The notes beneath the pieces were generated by a model. That model was not told the DNA's origin, made no database searches, and saw nothing but the letters and a program-made list of their open reading frames with translations. The position numbers and the translations under genes are program-made. Below, one piece after another: positions 1 through 6,435 of a stretch of 18,088 bases of DNA. This DNA comes from Ruminiclostridium sp. (lineage in GTDB: Bacteria > Bacillota > Clostridia > Oscillospirales > Oscillospiraceae). The stretch's first letter is position 1; each line of letters opens with the position of its first letter. The stretch lies in assembly GCA_021442645.1 (NCBI GenBank), contig JABUSR010000080.1, positions 1 through 18,088 on the forward strand. The letters are read 5' to 3'.

Positions 1-21
1 GCCAATGACGCCTACAATCAT
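1..21 (-). CDS. tyrA: Start of probable prephenate dehydrogenase (first 7 codons only)
   Basis: An ATG (21-19) overlaps the aroF stop codon as ATGA, and the open frame runs off the window edge reading MIVGVIG. A hydrophobic strand leading into a glycine-rich turn at the very N-terminus is how the NAD(P)-binding Rossmann fold of TyrA-type prephenate dehydrogenases begins, and TyrA is a natural neighbour of DAHP synthase. TyrA would convert prephenate to 4-hydroxyphenylpyruvate, the tyrosine precursor. The start and the overlap are seen directly. The product name is inference from seven residues and context; another Rossmann-fold shikimate enzyme is possible. Confidence 0.5.
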
Positions 22-1025
22 CCCTGCACCGCCTCCCGGACCCGAAATATCTTCCGGGCGGTCTCAGCAAACTGGTCCGGGGTCTGGGACTGTCCGCCGT
101 CGCACAGGGCGCAACCGGGGTCGTTGTGGACCTCGATCATAAGCCCATCGGCCCCGGCGGCAGCGGCGGCCAGGGCCATGGGCTCCACCAGATAGGTGTG
201 GCCGGTGCCGTGGCTTGGGTCCACCACCACGGGCAGGTGGGTCAGGTGTTTGAGCACCGGAACGGCCGACAGGTCCAGGGTATTCCGCGTGTAGGTAGAC
301 TCGTAGGTGCGGATACCGCGCTCGCAGAGGATGACGTTCTCGTTGCCGCTGGCCATGATGTATTCCGCACTCATAAGCAGCTCCTTGATGGTCCCGGCCA
401 GGCCCCGCTTCAGGAGGACGGGCTTCCGGGTCCGGCCCAGTTCCTTGAGCATATCGAAGTTCTGGGTGTTACGCGCCCCCACCTGGATGACATCCACATC
501 CTCGAAAAGGTCGATAGTCCGGATGTCCATGAGTTCCGTGATGATGGGCAGACCGGTGGCCCGCTTGGCTTCCAGCAGGAGGCGGATTCCCTCTGCCCCC
601 AGGCCCTGGAAGTCATACGGAGAGGTTCGAGGCTTGAATGCGCCTCCCCGCAGGAAGTTTGCCCCGGCCTGCTTCACCCGGTTAGCCACGTAGACAATCT
701 GGGCCTCGTTTTCCACGGAACAGGGTCCGGCAATGAGAGCGAAATTCCCCCCACCGATGGCGGCAGGTCCCGCCTGGATGATGGAGTCGTCCGGGTGGAA
801 CTTGCGGTTGACGGCTTTGAAGGGGTCGGAGACCCGGGTGACAGACTCCACGATATCCAGGCTCTGGATCATATCGATATCTACACCGGCGGTGTTGCCG
901 ATGAGGCCTAGGACGGTATGGGTCTCGCCATGGGACACGTGGACCCCCAGGTTCTGCTCCTTCAGCCAGTTAATGAGATGCTCGGTGCGCTCGGGGGACG
1001 CCCCCTGGCTCAGCACTGCGATCAT
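18..1025 (-). CDS. aroF: 3-deoxy-7-phosphoheptulonate (DAHP) synthase, AroF/KDO8P-like type with N-terminal regulatory domain
   Basis: 335 residues. It condenses phosphoenolpyruvate with erythrose 4-phosphate in the first step of aromatic amino-acid synthesis, in the cytoplasm. Residues 1-70 form a ferredoxin-like (ACT-like) domain, and the TIM barrel follows from about residue 90. Family motifs are visible: GPCSVE near 100-105, KPRTSPYDFQG at 131-141, KRG at 206-208 and DPSHGTGH at 269-276. Candidate metal ligands are Cys102, His272, Glu298 and Asp309. The length and domain order match the Thermotoga/Bacillus-type enzyme, whose N-terminal domain is known to mediate Tyr/Phe feedback in Thermotoga. 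The start is ATG 1025-1023, six bases after GAGAGGAGCG. Transcription probably begins near 1275 and passes through the Phe/Tyr leader attenuator before reaching this gene. The stop overlaps the next gene by ATGA. Family identity is very secure; feedback specificity is inferred. Confidence 0.96.
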   Translation of the reverse strand: MIAVLSQGASPERTEHLINWLKEQNLGVHVSHGETHTVLGLIGNTAGVDIDMIQSLDIVESVTRVSDPFKAVNRKFHPDDSIIQAGPAAIGGGNFALIAGPCSVENEAQIVYVANRVKQAGANFLRGGAFKPRTSPYDFQGLGAEGIRLLLEAKRATGLPIITELMDIRTIDLFEDVDVIQVGARNTQNFDMLKELGRTRKPVLLKRGLAGTIKELLMSAEYIMASGNENVILCERGIRTYESTYTRNTLDLSAVPVLKHLTHLPVVVDPSHGTGHTYLVEPMALAAAAAGADGLMIEVHNDPGCALCDGGQSQTPDQFAETARKIFRVREAVQG

Positions 1026-1074
1026 AGTAAACGCTCCTCTCGGTCACAGATTACTCCGGTACGCTCCGGAAAAG

Positions 1075-1109
1075 AAAAAAACGCCACACAGAATGGCTTC
1101 TGTGCGGCG
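1075..1109 (-). terminator. Attenuator terminator ahead of aroF
   Basis: Read on the minus strand, CGCCGCACAGAA (1109-1098) pairs with TTCTGTGTGGCG (1093-1082) around the four-base loop GCCA, with one G-U pair, and seven T residues follow (1081-1075). It lies about 50 bases upstream of the aroF start, inside the transcript rather than at a gene end, so it should act as a conditional (attenuator) terminator. Confidence 0.87.
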
Positions 1110-1173
1110 GGTGGTTTGCTTACCAAGTTAATATGGGGAAGACCTGGCTTTTTTCGCCAGCACAAAGAGCCAT
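1093..1173 (-). promoter_or_regulatory. Antiterminator alternative structure of the aroF leader
   Basis: The transcript segment AUGGCUCUUUGUGCUGGCG (1173-1155) is complementary, with two small bulges, to CGCCGCACAGAAGCCAU (1109-1093), which is the 5' arm and loop of the terminator. Pairing them would dissolve the terminator. The first segment starts five bases after the leader-peptide stop codon (1180-1178), so a ribosome that finishes the leader would cover part of it. It also has competing structures: CTGGC/GCCAG (1160-1156 with 1148-1144). A 9-bp hairpin TACTTTATT/AATAAGGTA (1201-1193 with 1182-1174) spans the last leader codons just upstream. The pairings are seen by eye; no folding energies were computed. 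Confidence 0.7.
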
Positions 1174-1177
1174 TACC

Positions 1178-1252
1178 TTATTCACTTGCGTTAATAAAGT
1201 AATAGCAGGGAAACGCGAAAGCGTGGCTCCGTCTGGTGGTCTGTGCAGTCAT
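1178..1252 (-). CDS. Phe/Tyr-rich leader peptide of the aroF operon (24 codons)
   Basis: A short frame starts at ATG 1252, eight bases after a good ribosome site (AAGGAAAGGAGA, 1272-1261), and stops at TAA 1180-1178. The C-terminal part reads HAFAFPCYYFINASE: five aromatic residues (F12, F14, Y17, Y18, F19) in an eight-residue stretch, ending just before the antiterminator segment. A control-codon run near the end of a short leader, followed by mutually exclusive hairpins, is the design of the E. coli pheL, pheM, trpL and hisL leaders. Stalling at Tyr/Phe codons would free the antiterminator segment and allow aroF expression; rapid translation to the stop would favour termination. The gene controlled, DAHP synthase with probable tyrA, fits Phe/Tyr sensing. 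The coding frame and signals are seen; the mechanism is inferred by analogy. Confidence 0.78.
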   Translation of the reverse strand: MTAQTTRRSHAFAFPCYYFINASE

Positions 1253-1281
1253 GGCTTCGGTCTCCTTTCCTTGTTAGCAAA

Positions 1282-1311
1282 ATTGTACCATGCAGGAGGG
1301 GAACGCGTCAA
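1282..1311 (-). promoter_or_regulatory. Sigma-A promoter of the aroF leader/operon
   Basis: On the minus strand, -35 TTGACG (1311-1306), an 18-base spacer, then -10 TACAAT (1287-1282). Transcription would start near 1275, just ahead of the leader-peptide ribosome site, leaving a leader of about 250 bases before aroF. Confidence 0.8.
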
Positions 1312-1438
1312 GGGTCTTTTGCCCGCTTCCGTTCCATTTTGGGCCAGTCCCTCCCAATCATCCCCTGTTCCGGTGCGTTTTTGCTGAAAAGAGGGAGATA
1401 GCCTCCCCTTGTTTGTGAATTTTTTCGGGATTTCTCCA
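1312..1438. other. Spacer between divergent aroF and leuA promoters, no gene seen
   Basis: About 127 bases separate the two outward-facing -35 boxes. I see no gene here. The only local structure is a short GGGAG/CTCCC inverted repeat near 1393-1408, too weak to call. Short frames crossing this stretch lack a plausible ribosome site and run into the leaders. Confidence 0.6.
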
Positions 1439-1467
1439 TTGACAAACCGTGGAGATTCAGCTATTCT
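1439..1467 (+). promoter_or_regulatory. Sigma-A promoter of the leu operon
   Basis: -35 TTGACA (1439-1444, perfect), 17-base spacer, -10 TATTCT (1462-1467). The start would be near 1474, giving a leader of about 285 bases that contains the T-box element. Confidence 0.85.
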
Positions 1468-1489
1468 TTAGAATAACAATAATTTCATA

Positions 1490-1701
1490 GCGATACGCAA
1501 TGAAGGGAATAAGCCTCTTCCGTTTCCATCTCAGAGAGCGGCTGTTCGGTGCAAAGCCGTATGGAGCGAGTTGGCGTCTCACCCCGGAGCGTAAACTATT
1601 TGAGTGGGCGTTGCTGGACGCCAATAAGAGTGGTACCGCGGAGCACTGATTGTCTTCGTCTCTTTGGATATGGGAAGAATCCAAACGGACGAAGCTTTTT
1701 T
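1490..1701 (+). ncRNA. T-box leader with Leu (CUC) specifier, controlling leuACDB
   Basis: The landmarks of a T-box riboswitch appear in order. The stem I base TACGC/GCGTA (1494-1498 with 1589-1593) is followed by an AATGA kink-turn side, with GGA opposite. AGGG pairs with CCCC, and AGAGAG appears in stem I at 1533-1538. The specifier loop carries CTC followed by A (1578-1581), stem III is GGCGT/ACGCC (1607-1611 with 1618-1622), and the T-box core AAGAGTGGTACCGCGG is at 1626-1641. TGGT in the bulge can pair with an ACCA tRNA end, as expected for tRNA-Leu with an A discriminator. The antiterminator would pair AAGAG with CTCTT (1660-1664) and GCG with CGT (1657-1659), which overlaps the terminator's 5' arm. 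Uncharged tRNA-Leu(GAG) should therefore permit read-through into leuA. Class identity is very secure; the specifier assignment is by eye. Confidence 0.93.
1654..1701 (+). terminator. T-box terminator hairpin upstream of leuA
   Basis: CTTCGTCTCTTTGGAT (1654-1669) pairs with ATCCAAACGGACGAAG (1679-1694) with a small internal mismatch, followed by C and six T residues (1696-1701). Its 5' arm contains the bases the T-box antiterminator needs, so the two structures are mutually exclusive. Confidence 0.88.
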
Positions 1702-1759
1702 ATTCCCTCTCCGGGGTCTCCTATATATAATTATGGAAGGGAAAGGACTGTGATTTCCT

Positions 1760-3454
1760 ATGAAAAACTATACCAAATACCGTCCCGGCTACTATATGCC
1801 CCCCGAGACGTGCATGGACTGGGTCAAGAAGGAACGCCTCACCCAGGCCCCTGCCTGGTGCAGCGTGGACCTGCGCGACGGCAACCAGGCCCTCATCACC
1901 CCCATGAACCTGGAGGAGAAGCTGGCCTTCTTCAACTTCCTGCTGGAGGTAGGCTTTAAGGAGATCGAGGTGGGCTTCCCCGCTGCCTCTGAGACCGAGT
2001 ACGAGTTCCTCCGCACCATCATCGAGCAGAACATGATTCCCGACGATGTGTACATCCAGGTGCTCACCCAGTCCCGCCCCCACATCATCCGCAAGACCTT
2101 CGACGCCATCCGGGGTGCTAAGAACGTGGTGGTCCACCTGTACAACTCCACCTCCTTCGCCCAGCGGCAGCAGGTCTTCCGTATGAGCGAGGACGAAATC
2201 GTGGGTATCGCCGTAGAGGGTGCCAAGACCTTCAACGAGTACGCCGCAGAGATGCCCGAGACCAACTTCCGGTTTGAGTACTCCCCCGAGAGTTTCACCG
2301 GCACCGAAATCGAGTTTGCCCTGCGAATCTGCAACGCCGTCATCGACGTGTGGCAGCCCCGGCCCGAGCGGAAGGTCATCATCAATCTGCCCTCCACCGT
2401 GGAGATGTCTATGCCCCATGTGTACGCCCAGCAGATTGAATACATGCACAAGCACCTGAACTGCCGGGAGAACGTCATCATCTCCATCCATCCCCACAAC
2501 GACCGCGGCACCGGCGTGGCCGCTGGCGAGCTGGCCCTGCTGGCAGGCGGTGACCGCATCGAGGGCACTCTGTTCGGCAACGGCGAGCGCACCGGAAATG
2601 TGGACATCGTCACCATGGGCATGAATCTCTTTACCCACGGCGTTGATCCCCATCTGGACTTCTCCGACATGCCCCGCATCGTGGAGATTTATGAAAAGCT
2701 CACCGGCATGACCGTAGGCTACCGTCAGCCCTACTCTGGTCAGTTGGTCTTTGCCGCCTTCTCCGGCTCCCACCAGGACGCCATCTCCAAGGGCATGAAG
2801 TTCCGGGAGGAACAGTCCGAGGACCGCTGGACCGTCCCCTACCTGCCTCTGGACCCCATGGACGTGAATCGGGAGTACGAGACTGACGTCATCCGCATCA
2901 ACAGCCAGTCCGGCAAGGGCGGCATCTCCTACATCCTGGAGCATAACTTCGGCTATGAGCTGCCTAAGGAAATGGCCCAGGAGGTCGGCTACTACATCAA
3001 GGACATCTCCGACCGGGCCCACAAGGAGCTCACCCCCCAGGACATCCTGGCGGCCTTCACCCACGAGTATCAGAACAAGGATACTCCCATCTCCATCCAG
3101 GACATCTCCTGGCTCCGGGAAAAGGGCTCCACTGTGGCCGATGTCACCCTGGCCATCAACAACGAGATTTTCTACCTGTCCGCCCGGGGCAATGGCCCCC
3201 TGGACGCTGTCAGCACCGTGCTGAAGCTGGCCAGCCCCAGCATCAACTACAAGTTTGTGGATTATGAGGAGCACGCCCTGCAGACCGACTCCGACTCCCT
3301 GGCCTCCGCCTACGTGGTCATCGCCGACAGCGAGGGCAAGCATTACTGGGGCGTGGGTGTGGACAGCGACATCACCATGGCCTCCGTCTACGCCCTGGTT
3401 ACCGCCATCAACCGCGAAAACAAGGACAAGCAGTTTATCCCCACCATCGACTGA
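1760..3454 (+). CDS. leuA: 2-isopropylmalate synthase (long LeuA2-type)
   Basis: 564 residues. It condenses acetyl-CoA with 2-oxoisovalerate in the first committed step of leucine synthesis. The N-terminal half is an HMGL-like TIM barrel: DLRDGNQ at 37-43 carries the catalytic Arg39 and metal-binding Asp40, and the metal-binding His244 and His246 lie in HPHNDRG. The C-terminal domain (roughly 430-560, around RGNGPLDAVS) is the dimeric allosteric domain that binds leucine in this family. The length and the APAWCSVDLRDGNQALI entry resemble the mycobacterial/corynebacterial form more than the shorter E. coli LeuA. The start ATG follows GGAAGGGAAAGGA (1737-1749) at moderate spacing, just after the T-box. 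It is the first gene of leuACDB. Leucine probably controls it twice: through tRNA charging and through the C-terminal domain (family knowledge). Confidence 0.96.
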   Translation: MKNYTKYRPGYYMPPETCMDWVKKERLTQAPAWCSVDLRDGNQALITPMNLEEKLAFFNFLLEVGFKEIEVGFPAASETEYEFLRTIIEQNMIPDDVYIQVLTQSRPHIIRKTFDAIRGAKNVVVHLYNSTSFAQRQQVFRMSEDEIVGIAVEGAKTFNEYAAEMPETNFRFEYSPESFTGTEIEFALRICNAVIDVWQPRPERKVIINLPSTVEMSMPHVYAQQIEYMHKHLNCRENVIISIHPHNDRGTGVAAGELALLAGGDRIEGTLFGNGERTGNVDIVTMGMNLFTHGVDPHLDFSDMPRIVEIYEKLTGMTVGYRQPYSGQLVFAAFSGSHQDAISKGMKFREEQSEDRWTVPYLPLDPMDVNREYETDVIRINSQSGKGGISYILEHNFGYELPKEMAQEVGYYIKDISDRAHKELTPQDILAAFTHEYQNKDTPISIQDISWLREKGSTVADVTLAINNEIFYLSARGNGPLDAVSTVLKLASPSINYKFVDYEEHALQTDSDSLASAYVVIADSEGKHYWGVGVDSDITMASVYALVTAINRENKDKQFIPTID

Positions 3455-3496
3455 ATCCAACACGATACTATCTATAAATTTGAGGAGGGATCCCCT

Positions 3497-4756
3497 ATGG
3501 GAATGACAATGACACAGAAGATCCTCGCCGCCCATGCCGGTCTGCCTGAGGTCAAGGCCGGCCAGCTCATCCGCGCCAAACTGGACATGGTCCTGGGCAA
3601 CGACATCACTTCCCCCGTGGCCATTCGCGAGTTTGAGAAGCAGGGCTTCGACGGCGTCTTCGACAAGAGCAAGATCTCCATGGTCATGGACCATTTTACC
3701 CCCAACAAGGACATCAAAGCCGCCGAGCAGTGCCTCCAGTGCCGCACCTTTGCCAAGCGCTTTGACATCGATAACTTCTACGATGTGGGCCGCATGGGCG
3801 TGGAGCACGCTCTCCTGCCCGAGAGAGGTCTTGTAGCCGCCGGCGACTGCATCATCGGCGCCGACTCCCACACCTGCACCTACGGCGCACTGGGTGCCTT
3901 CTCCACCGGTGTCGGCTCCACCGACATGGCCGCCGGTATGGCCACCGGCGAGACCTGGTTCAAGGTTCCCGAGGCCATCAAGGTCCACCTCACCGGCAAA
4001 CTCCGTCCCCGGGTCAGCGGCAAGGATGTCATCCTCCACCTGATTGGCCTCATTGGCGTGGACGGTGCTCTGTACCAGAGTCTGGAATACTGCGGCGAGG
4101 GCCTGGCCTCCCTGTCCATGGATGACCGCCTCTGCATCTCCAATATGGCCATCGAAGCCGGTGCCAAGAACGGTATCTTCCCCGTGGACGACGTGACCAT
4201 CGCCTTTATGGAAGGCCGGGTCAACCGCCCCTACACTGTCTATGAGGCCGACCCCGACGCTGAGTACGCTCGGGTGGTAGAAATCGACCTGAGTCAGGTG
4301 GAGCCCACCGTCTCCTATCCCCACCTGCCTGAGAATGCCCGTCCCATCTCCCAGGTGGAGGACATCAAGGTTGACCAGGTCATCATCGGTTCCTGCACCA
4401 ACGGCCGTCTGGAGGATATGGCAATGGCCGCTGAAATCCTGGAAGGCAGAAAGGTCGCCGACCACGTCCGCTGCATTGTCATCCCCGCCACCCAGCAGGT
4501 CTTCCAGGACTGCGTTGAGAAGGGCTACATGACCACCTTCATCCAGGCCGGCTGTGCCGTGTCCACCCCCACCTGCGGCCCCTGTCTGGGCGGCCACATG
4601 GGTGTTATGGCCAACGGCGAAAAGTGCGTAGCCACCACCAACCGCAATTTCGTAGGCCGCATGGGCGGCATCAGCTCCGAGATCTATCTCGCCAGCCCCG
4701 CTGTGGCAGCCGCCTCCGCCGTGGCGGGTAAGATTGCCGACCCCCGGGACTTCTGA
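3497..4756 (+). CDS. leuC: 3-isopropylmalate dehydratase large subunit (LeuC2/HacA-like)
   Basis: 419 residues. With LeuD it isomerises 2-isopropylmalate to 3-isopropylmalate using a [4Fe-4S] cluster. The three cluster cysteines are visible as Cys300 (SCTNGRLEDM) and Cys360/Cys363 (TPTCGPCLGG). DSHTCTYGALGAFSTGVGSTD near 120-140 is an aconitase-family signature. At about 420 residues it belongs to the shorter aconitase-like group shared with archaeal IPM isomerases and homoaconitases, not the about 466-residue E. coli form. The start at 3497 follows GAGGAGGGA (3482-3490) at six bases; ATGs two and four codons later are less well spaced. It lies 42 bases after leuA. A homoaconitase role is possible in sequence terms, but leu operon context makes isopropylmalate the expected substrate. 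Confidence 0.95.
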   Translation: MGMTMTQKILAAHAGLPEVKAGQLIRAKLDMVLGNDITSPVAIREFEKQGFDGVFDKSKISMVMDHFTPNKDIKAAEQCLQCRTFAKRFDIDNFYDVGRMGVEHALLPERGLVAAGDCIIGADSHTCTYGALGAFSTGVGSTDMAAGMATGETWFKVPEAIKVHLTGKLRPRVSGKDVILHLIGLIGVDGALYQSLEYCGEGLASLSMDDRLCISNMAIEAGAKNGIFPVDDVTIAFMEGRVNRPYTVYEADPDAEYARVVEIDLSQVEPTVSYPHLPENARPISQVEDIKVDQVIIGSCTNGRLEDMAMAAEILEGRKVADHVRCIVIPATQQVFQDCVEKGYMTTFIQAGCAVSTPTCGPCLGGHMGVMANGEKCVATTNRNFVGRMGGISSEIYLASPAVAAASAVAGKIADPRDF

Positions 4757-4839
4757 GTCTCACCCCATCCCGTCACCGGATGGATGGGGCCCGGCCCCGC
4801 CCGTCCGCAACCTATCGTAAGAAAGGAGCGCAATGCGCC

Positions 4840-5328
4840 ATGAATGCAAAGGGCATCGTCCATAAATACGGGGACAACGTCGACACCGACGTCATCATCC
4901 CCGCCCGCTACCTGAACATCGCCGACAAGAAGGAACTTGCCACCCACTGTATGGAGGATATCGACACCAACTTCGTCAAGGTGGTGAAATCCGGCGACGT
5001 GATGGTCGGCGGCTTCAACTTCGGCTGCGGCTCTTCCCGTGAGCACGCCCCCATGGTCATCAAGGAGTCTGGCATCTCCTGCGTTATCGCCAAGACCTTC
5101 GCCCGCATCTTCTACCGCAACGCCATTAACATTGGCCTGGCCATCATGGAGTGCCCCGAGGCCAGCGAAAAGATCCAGCCCGGCGACGAGGTGGCCGTGG
5201 ACTTCGACACCGGCGTCATTACAAACGTCACCAAGGGTGAGACCTATCAGTCCAATCCCTTCCCCGAATTCATCAAAGAAATCATCCAGGCCGGCGGCCT
5301 GATGGCCTCCATCAAGGGCGACCAGTAA
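4840..5328 (+). CDS. leuD: 3-isopropylmalate dehydratase small subunit
   Basis: 162 residues, the swivelling small subunit that completes the LeuC active site. GDNVDTDVIIPARYL lies near the N-terminus and NFGCGSSREHAP in the substrate-binding loop; both are hallmarks of short LeuD proteins paired with LeuC2. The frame is open back to an ATG at 4780, but those 20 extra residues are not family-like and have no ribosome site. ATG 4840 follows AAAGGAGC (4822-4829) and gives the expected MNAKGIVHKYGDN beginning, so I use it. The 83 bases between leuC and this start include a GC-rich stretch but no convincing terminator. leuB follows after 12 bases. Confidence 0.95.
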   Translation: MNAKGIVHKYGDNVDTDVIIPARYLNIADKKELATHCMEDIDTNFVKVVKSGDVMVGGFNFGCGSSREHAPMVIKESGISCVIAKTFARIFYRNAINIGLAIMECPEASEKIQPGDEVAVDFDTGVITNVTKGETYQSNPFPEFIKEIIQAGGLMASIKGDQ

Positions 5329-5340
5329 GGGGGTACAACC

Positions 5341-6411
5341 ATGAACTACAACATCGCTGTGATTCCCGGCGACGGCATTGGCCCCGACATTGTGGAGCAG
5401 GCCGTCAAGGTCATGCACAAGGTCGGCCAGCGGTTCGGCCACACTTTTACCTGCAAAACCGTGTTAGCAGGCGGTGCCGCCATTGATGCCACCGGCGGCT
5501 GTCTGCCCCAGGAGACCATCGACGTCTGCAAGGCCTCCGACGCCGTCCTGCTGGGCGCCGTAGGCGGTCCCAAGTGGGATAATCTCCCCGGCGGCGAGCG
5601 CCCCGAGCGTGCCCTGCTGGGCATCCGCAAGGAGCTGGGCCTCTTCGCCAACCTGCGCCCTGCCGTCATCTTTGAAGATCTGGCCGCAGCCTCCCCCCTG
5701 AAGCCAGAGATTCTGTCCGGCGGTCTGGACATCGTAGTGGTCCGGGAGCTCACCGGCGGCATCTACTTCGGCGAACGCGGCACCAAGGAGACCGACCTGG
5801 GCCCCGCTGCCTACGATGTGGAGATGTACGCTGAGGAGGAAGTCCGCCGCATCGCTAAGGTAGCTTTCGACATGGCTATGAAGCGTAGCAAGCATGTCAC
5901 CAGCGTAGATAAGGCCAATGTTCTTGACTCCTCCCGCCTGTGGCGGCGGGTGGTGGCTGAGGTGGCAAAGGACTATCCCGAAGTCACCTTGGACAATATG
6001 TATGTGGACAACGCCGCCATGCAGTTGGTCCGCAATCCTCGCCAGTTCGATGTGATTGTCACCAGCAACATCTTCGGCGACATCCTCTCCGACGAGGCCA
6101 GCCAAATCACCGGTTCCATCGGAATGCTACCCTCCGCCTCCCTGGCCAAGGGCAATTTCGGTATGTATGAACCCATCCACGGCTCTGCCCCTGACATCGC
6201 CGGTCAGGACAAGGCCAATCCCACCGCCACCATTCTGTCTGTGGGCATGATGCTCCGGTACACCCTCGGACTGGGTGCTGAGGCCGACGCCGTGGACGCC
6301 GCCGTAAAGGCCGTCCTGGCCAAGGGCTACCGTACCCCCGATCTGTACACTGGCGAAGGCACCCTGGTGGGCACCGCTGAGATGGGGCAGCGCATCGCCG
6401 ACGAAATTTGA
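5341..6411 (+). CDS. leuB: 3-isopropylmalate dehydrogenase
   Basis: 356 residues, typical for LeuB. It oxidises 3-isopropylmalate with NAD+ and a divalent metal; the product loses CO2 to give 4-methyl-2-oxopentanoate, which an aminotransferase outside this window converts to leucine. Family marks are IPGDGIGPDI at 8-17, ALLGAVGGPKWD near 73-84, the REL/YFGERG substrate loop, the catalytic YVDNAAMQLV stretch, DILSDEASQITGSIGMLPSAS and EPIHGSAPDIAGQDKANP. The start ATG follows AAGGGGG with short spacing, 12 bases after leuD. All expected regions are present and nothing looks truncated. Confidence 0.97.
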   Translation: MNYNIAVIPGDGIGPDIVEQAVKVMHKVGQRFGHTFTCKTVLAGGAAIDATGGCLPQETIDVCKASDAVLLGAVGGPKWDNLPGGERPERALLGIRKELGLFANLRPAVIFEDLAAASPLKPEILSGGLDIVVVRELTGGIYFGERGTKETDLGPAAYDVEMYAEEEVRRIAKVAFDMAMKRSKHVTSVDKANVLDSSRLWRRVVAEVAKDYPEVTLDNMYVDNAAMQLVRNPRQFDVIVTSNIFGDILSDEASQITGSIGMLPSASLAKGNFGMYEPIHGSAPDIAGQDKANPTATILSVGMMLRYTLGLGAEADAVDAAVKAVLAKGYRTPDLYTGEGTLVGTAEMGQRIADEI

Positions 6412-6435
6412 GCATTCCACCGGAGGTGAATCCAC

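Noticed and set aside
126..911. A 261-codon frame on the plus strand opposite aroF
   Set aside because: Lies wholly inside the aroF gene on the other strand, has no credible ribosome site and shows a His/Gly/Asp-rich shadow composition.
1133..1387. Short plus-strand frames across the aroF leader
   Set aside because: They run opposite the leader peptide and promoter, have no ribosome site, and the minus strand explains the region better.
1549..1959. A 136-codon plus-strand frame spanning the T-box and the leuA start
   Set aside because: It overlaps the T-box core, the terminator and the leuA N-terminus in another frame.
1721..4597. A 958-codon stop-free frame on the minus strand opposite leuA and leuC
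   Set aside because: Its length follows from the GC-rich, C/G-ending codons of the genuine genes opposite. The protein is a low-complexity run of Gly, Asp, Val, His and Leu with no family features, and it would cross the T-box and two conserved enzymes.
4780..4839. Extended N-terminus of leuD
   Set aside because: The 20 extra residues are not family-like and the ribosome site fits ATG 4840.
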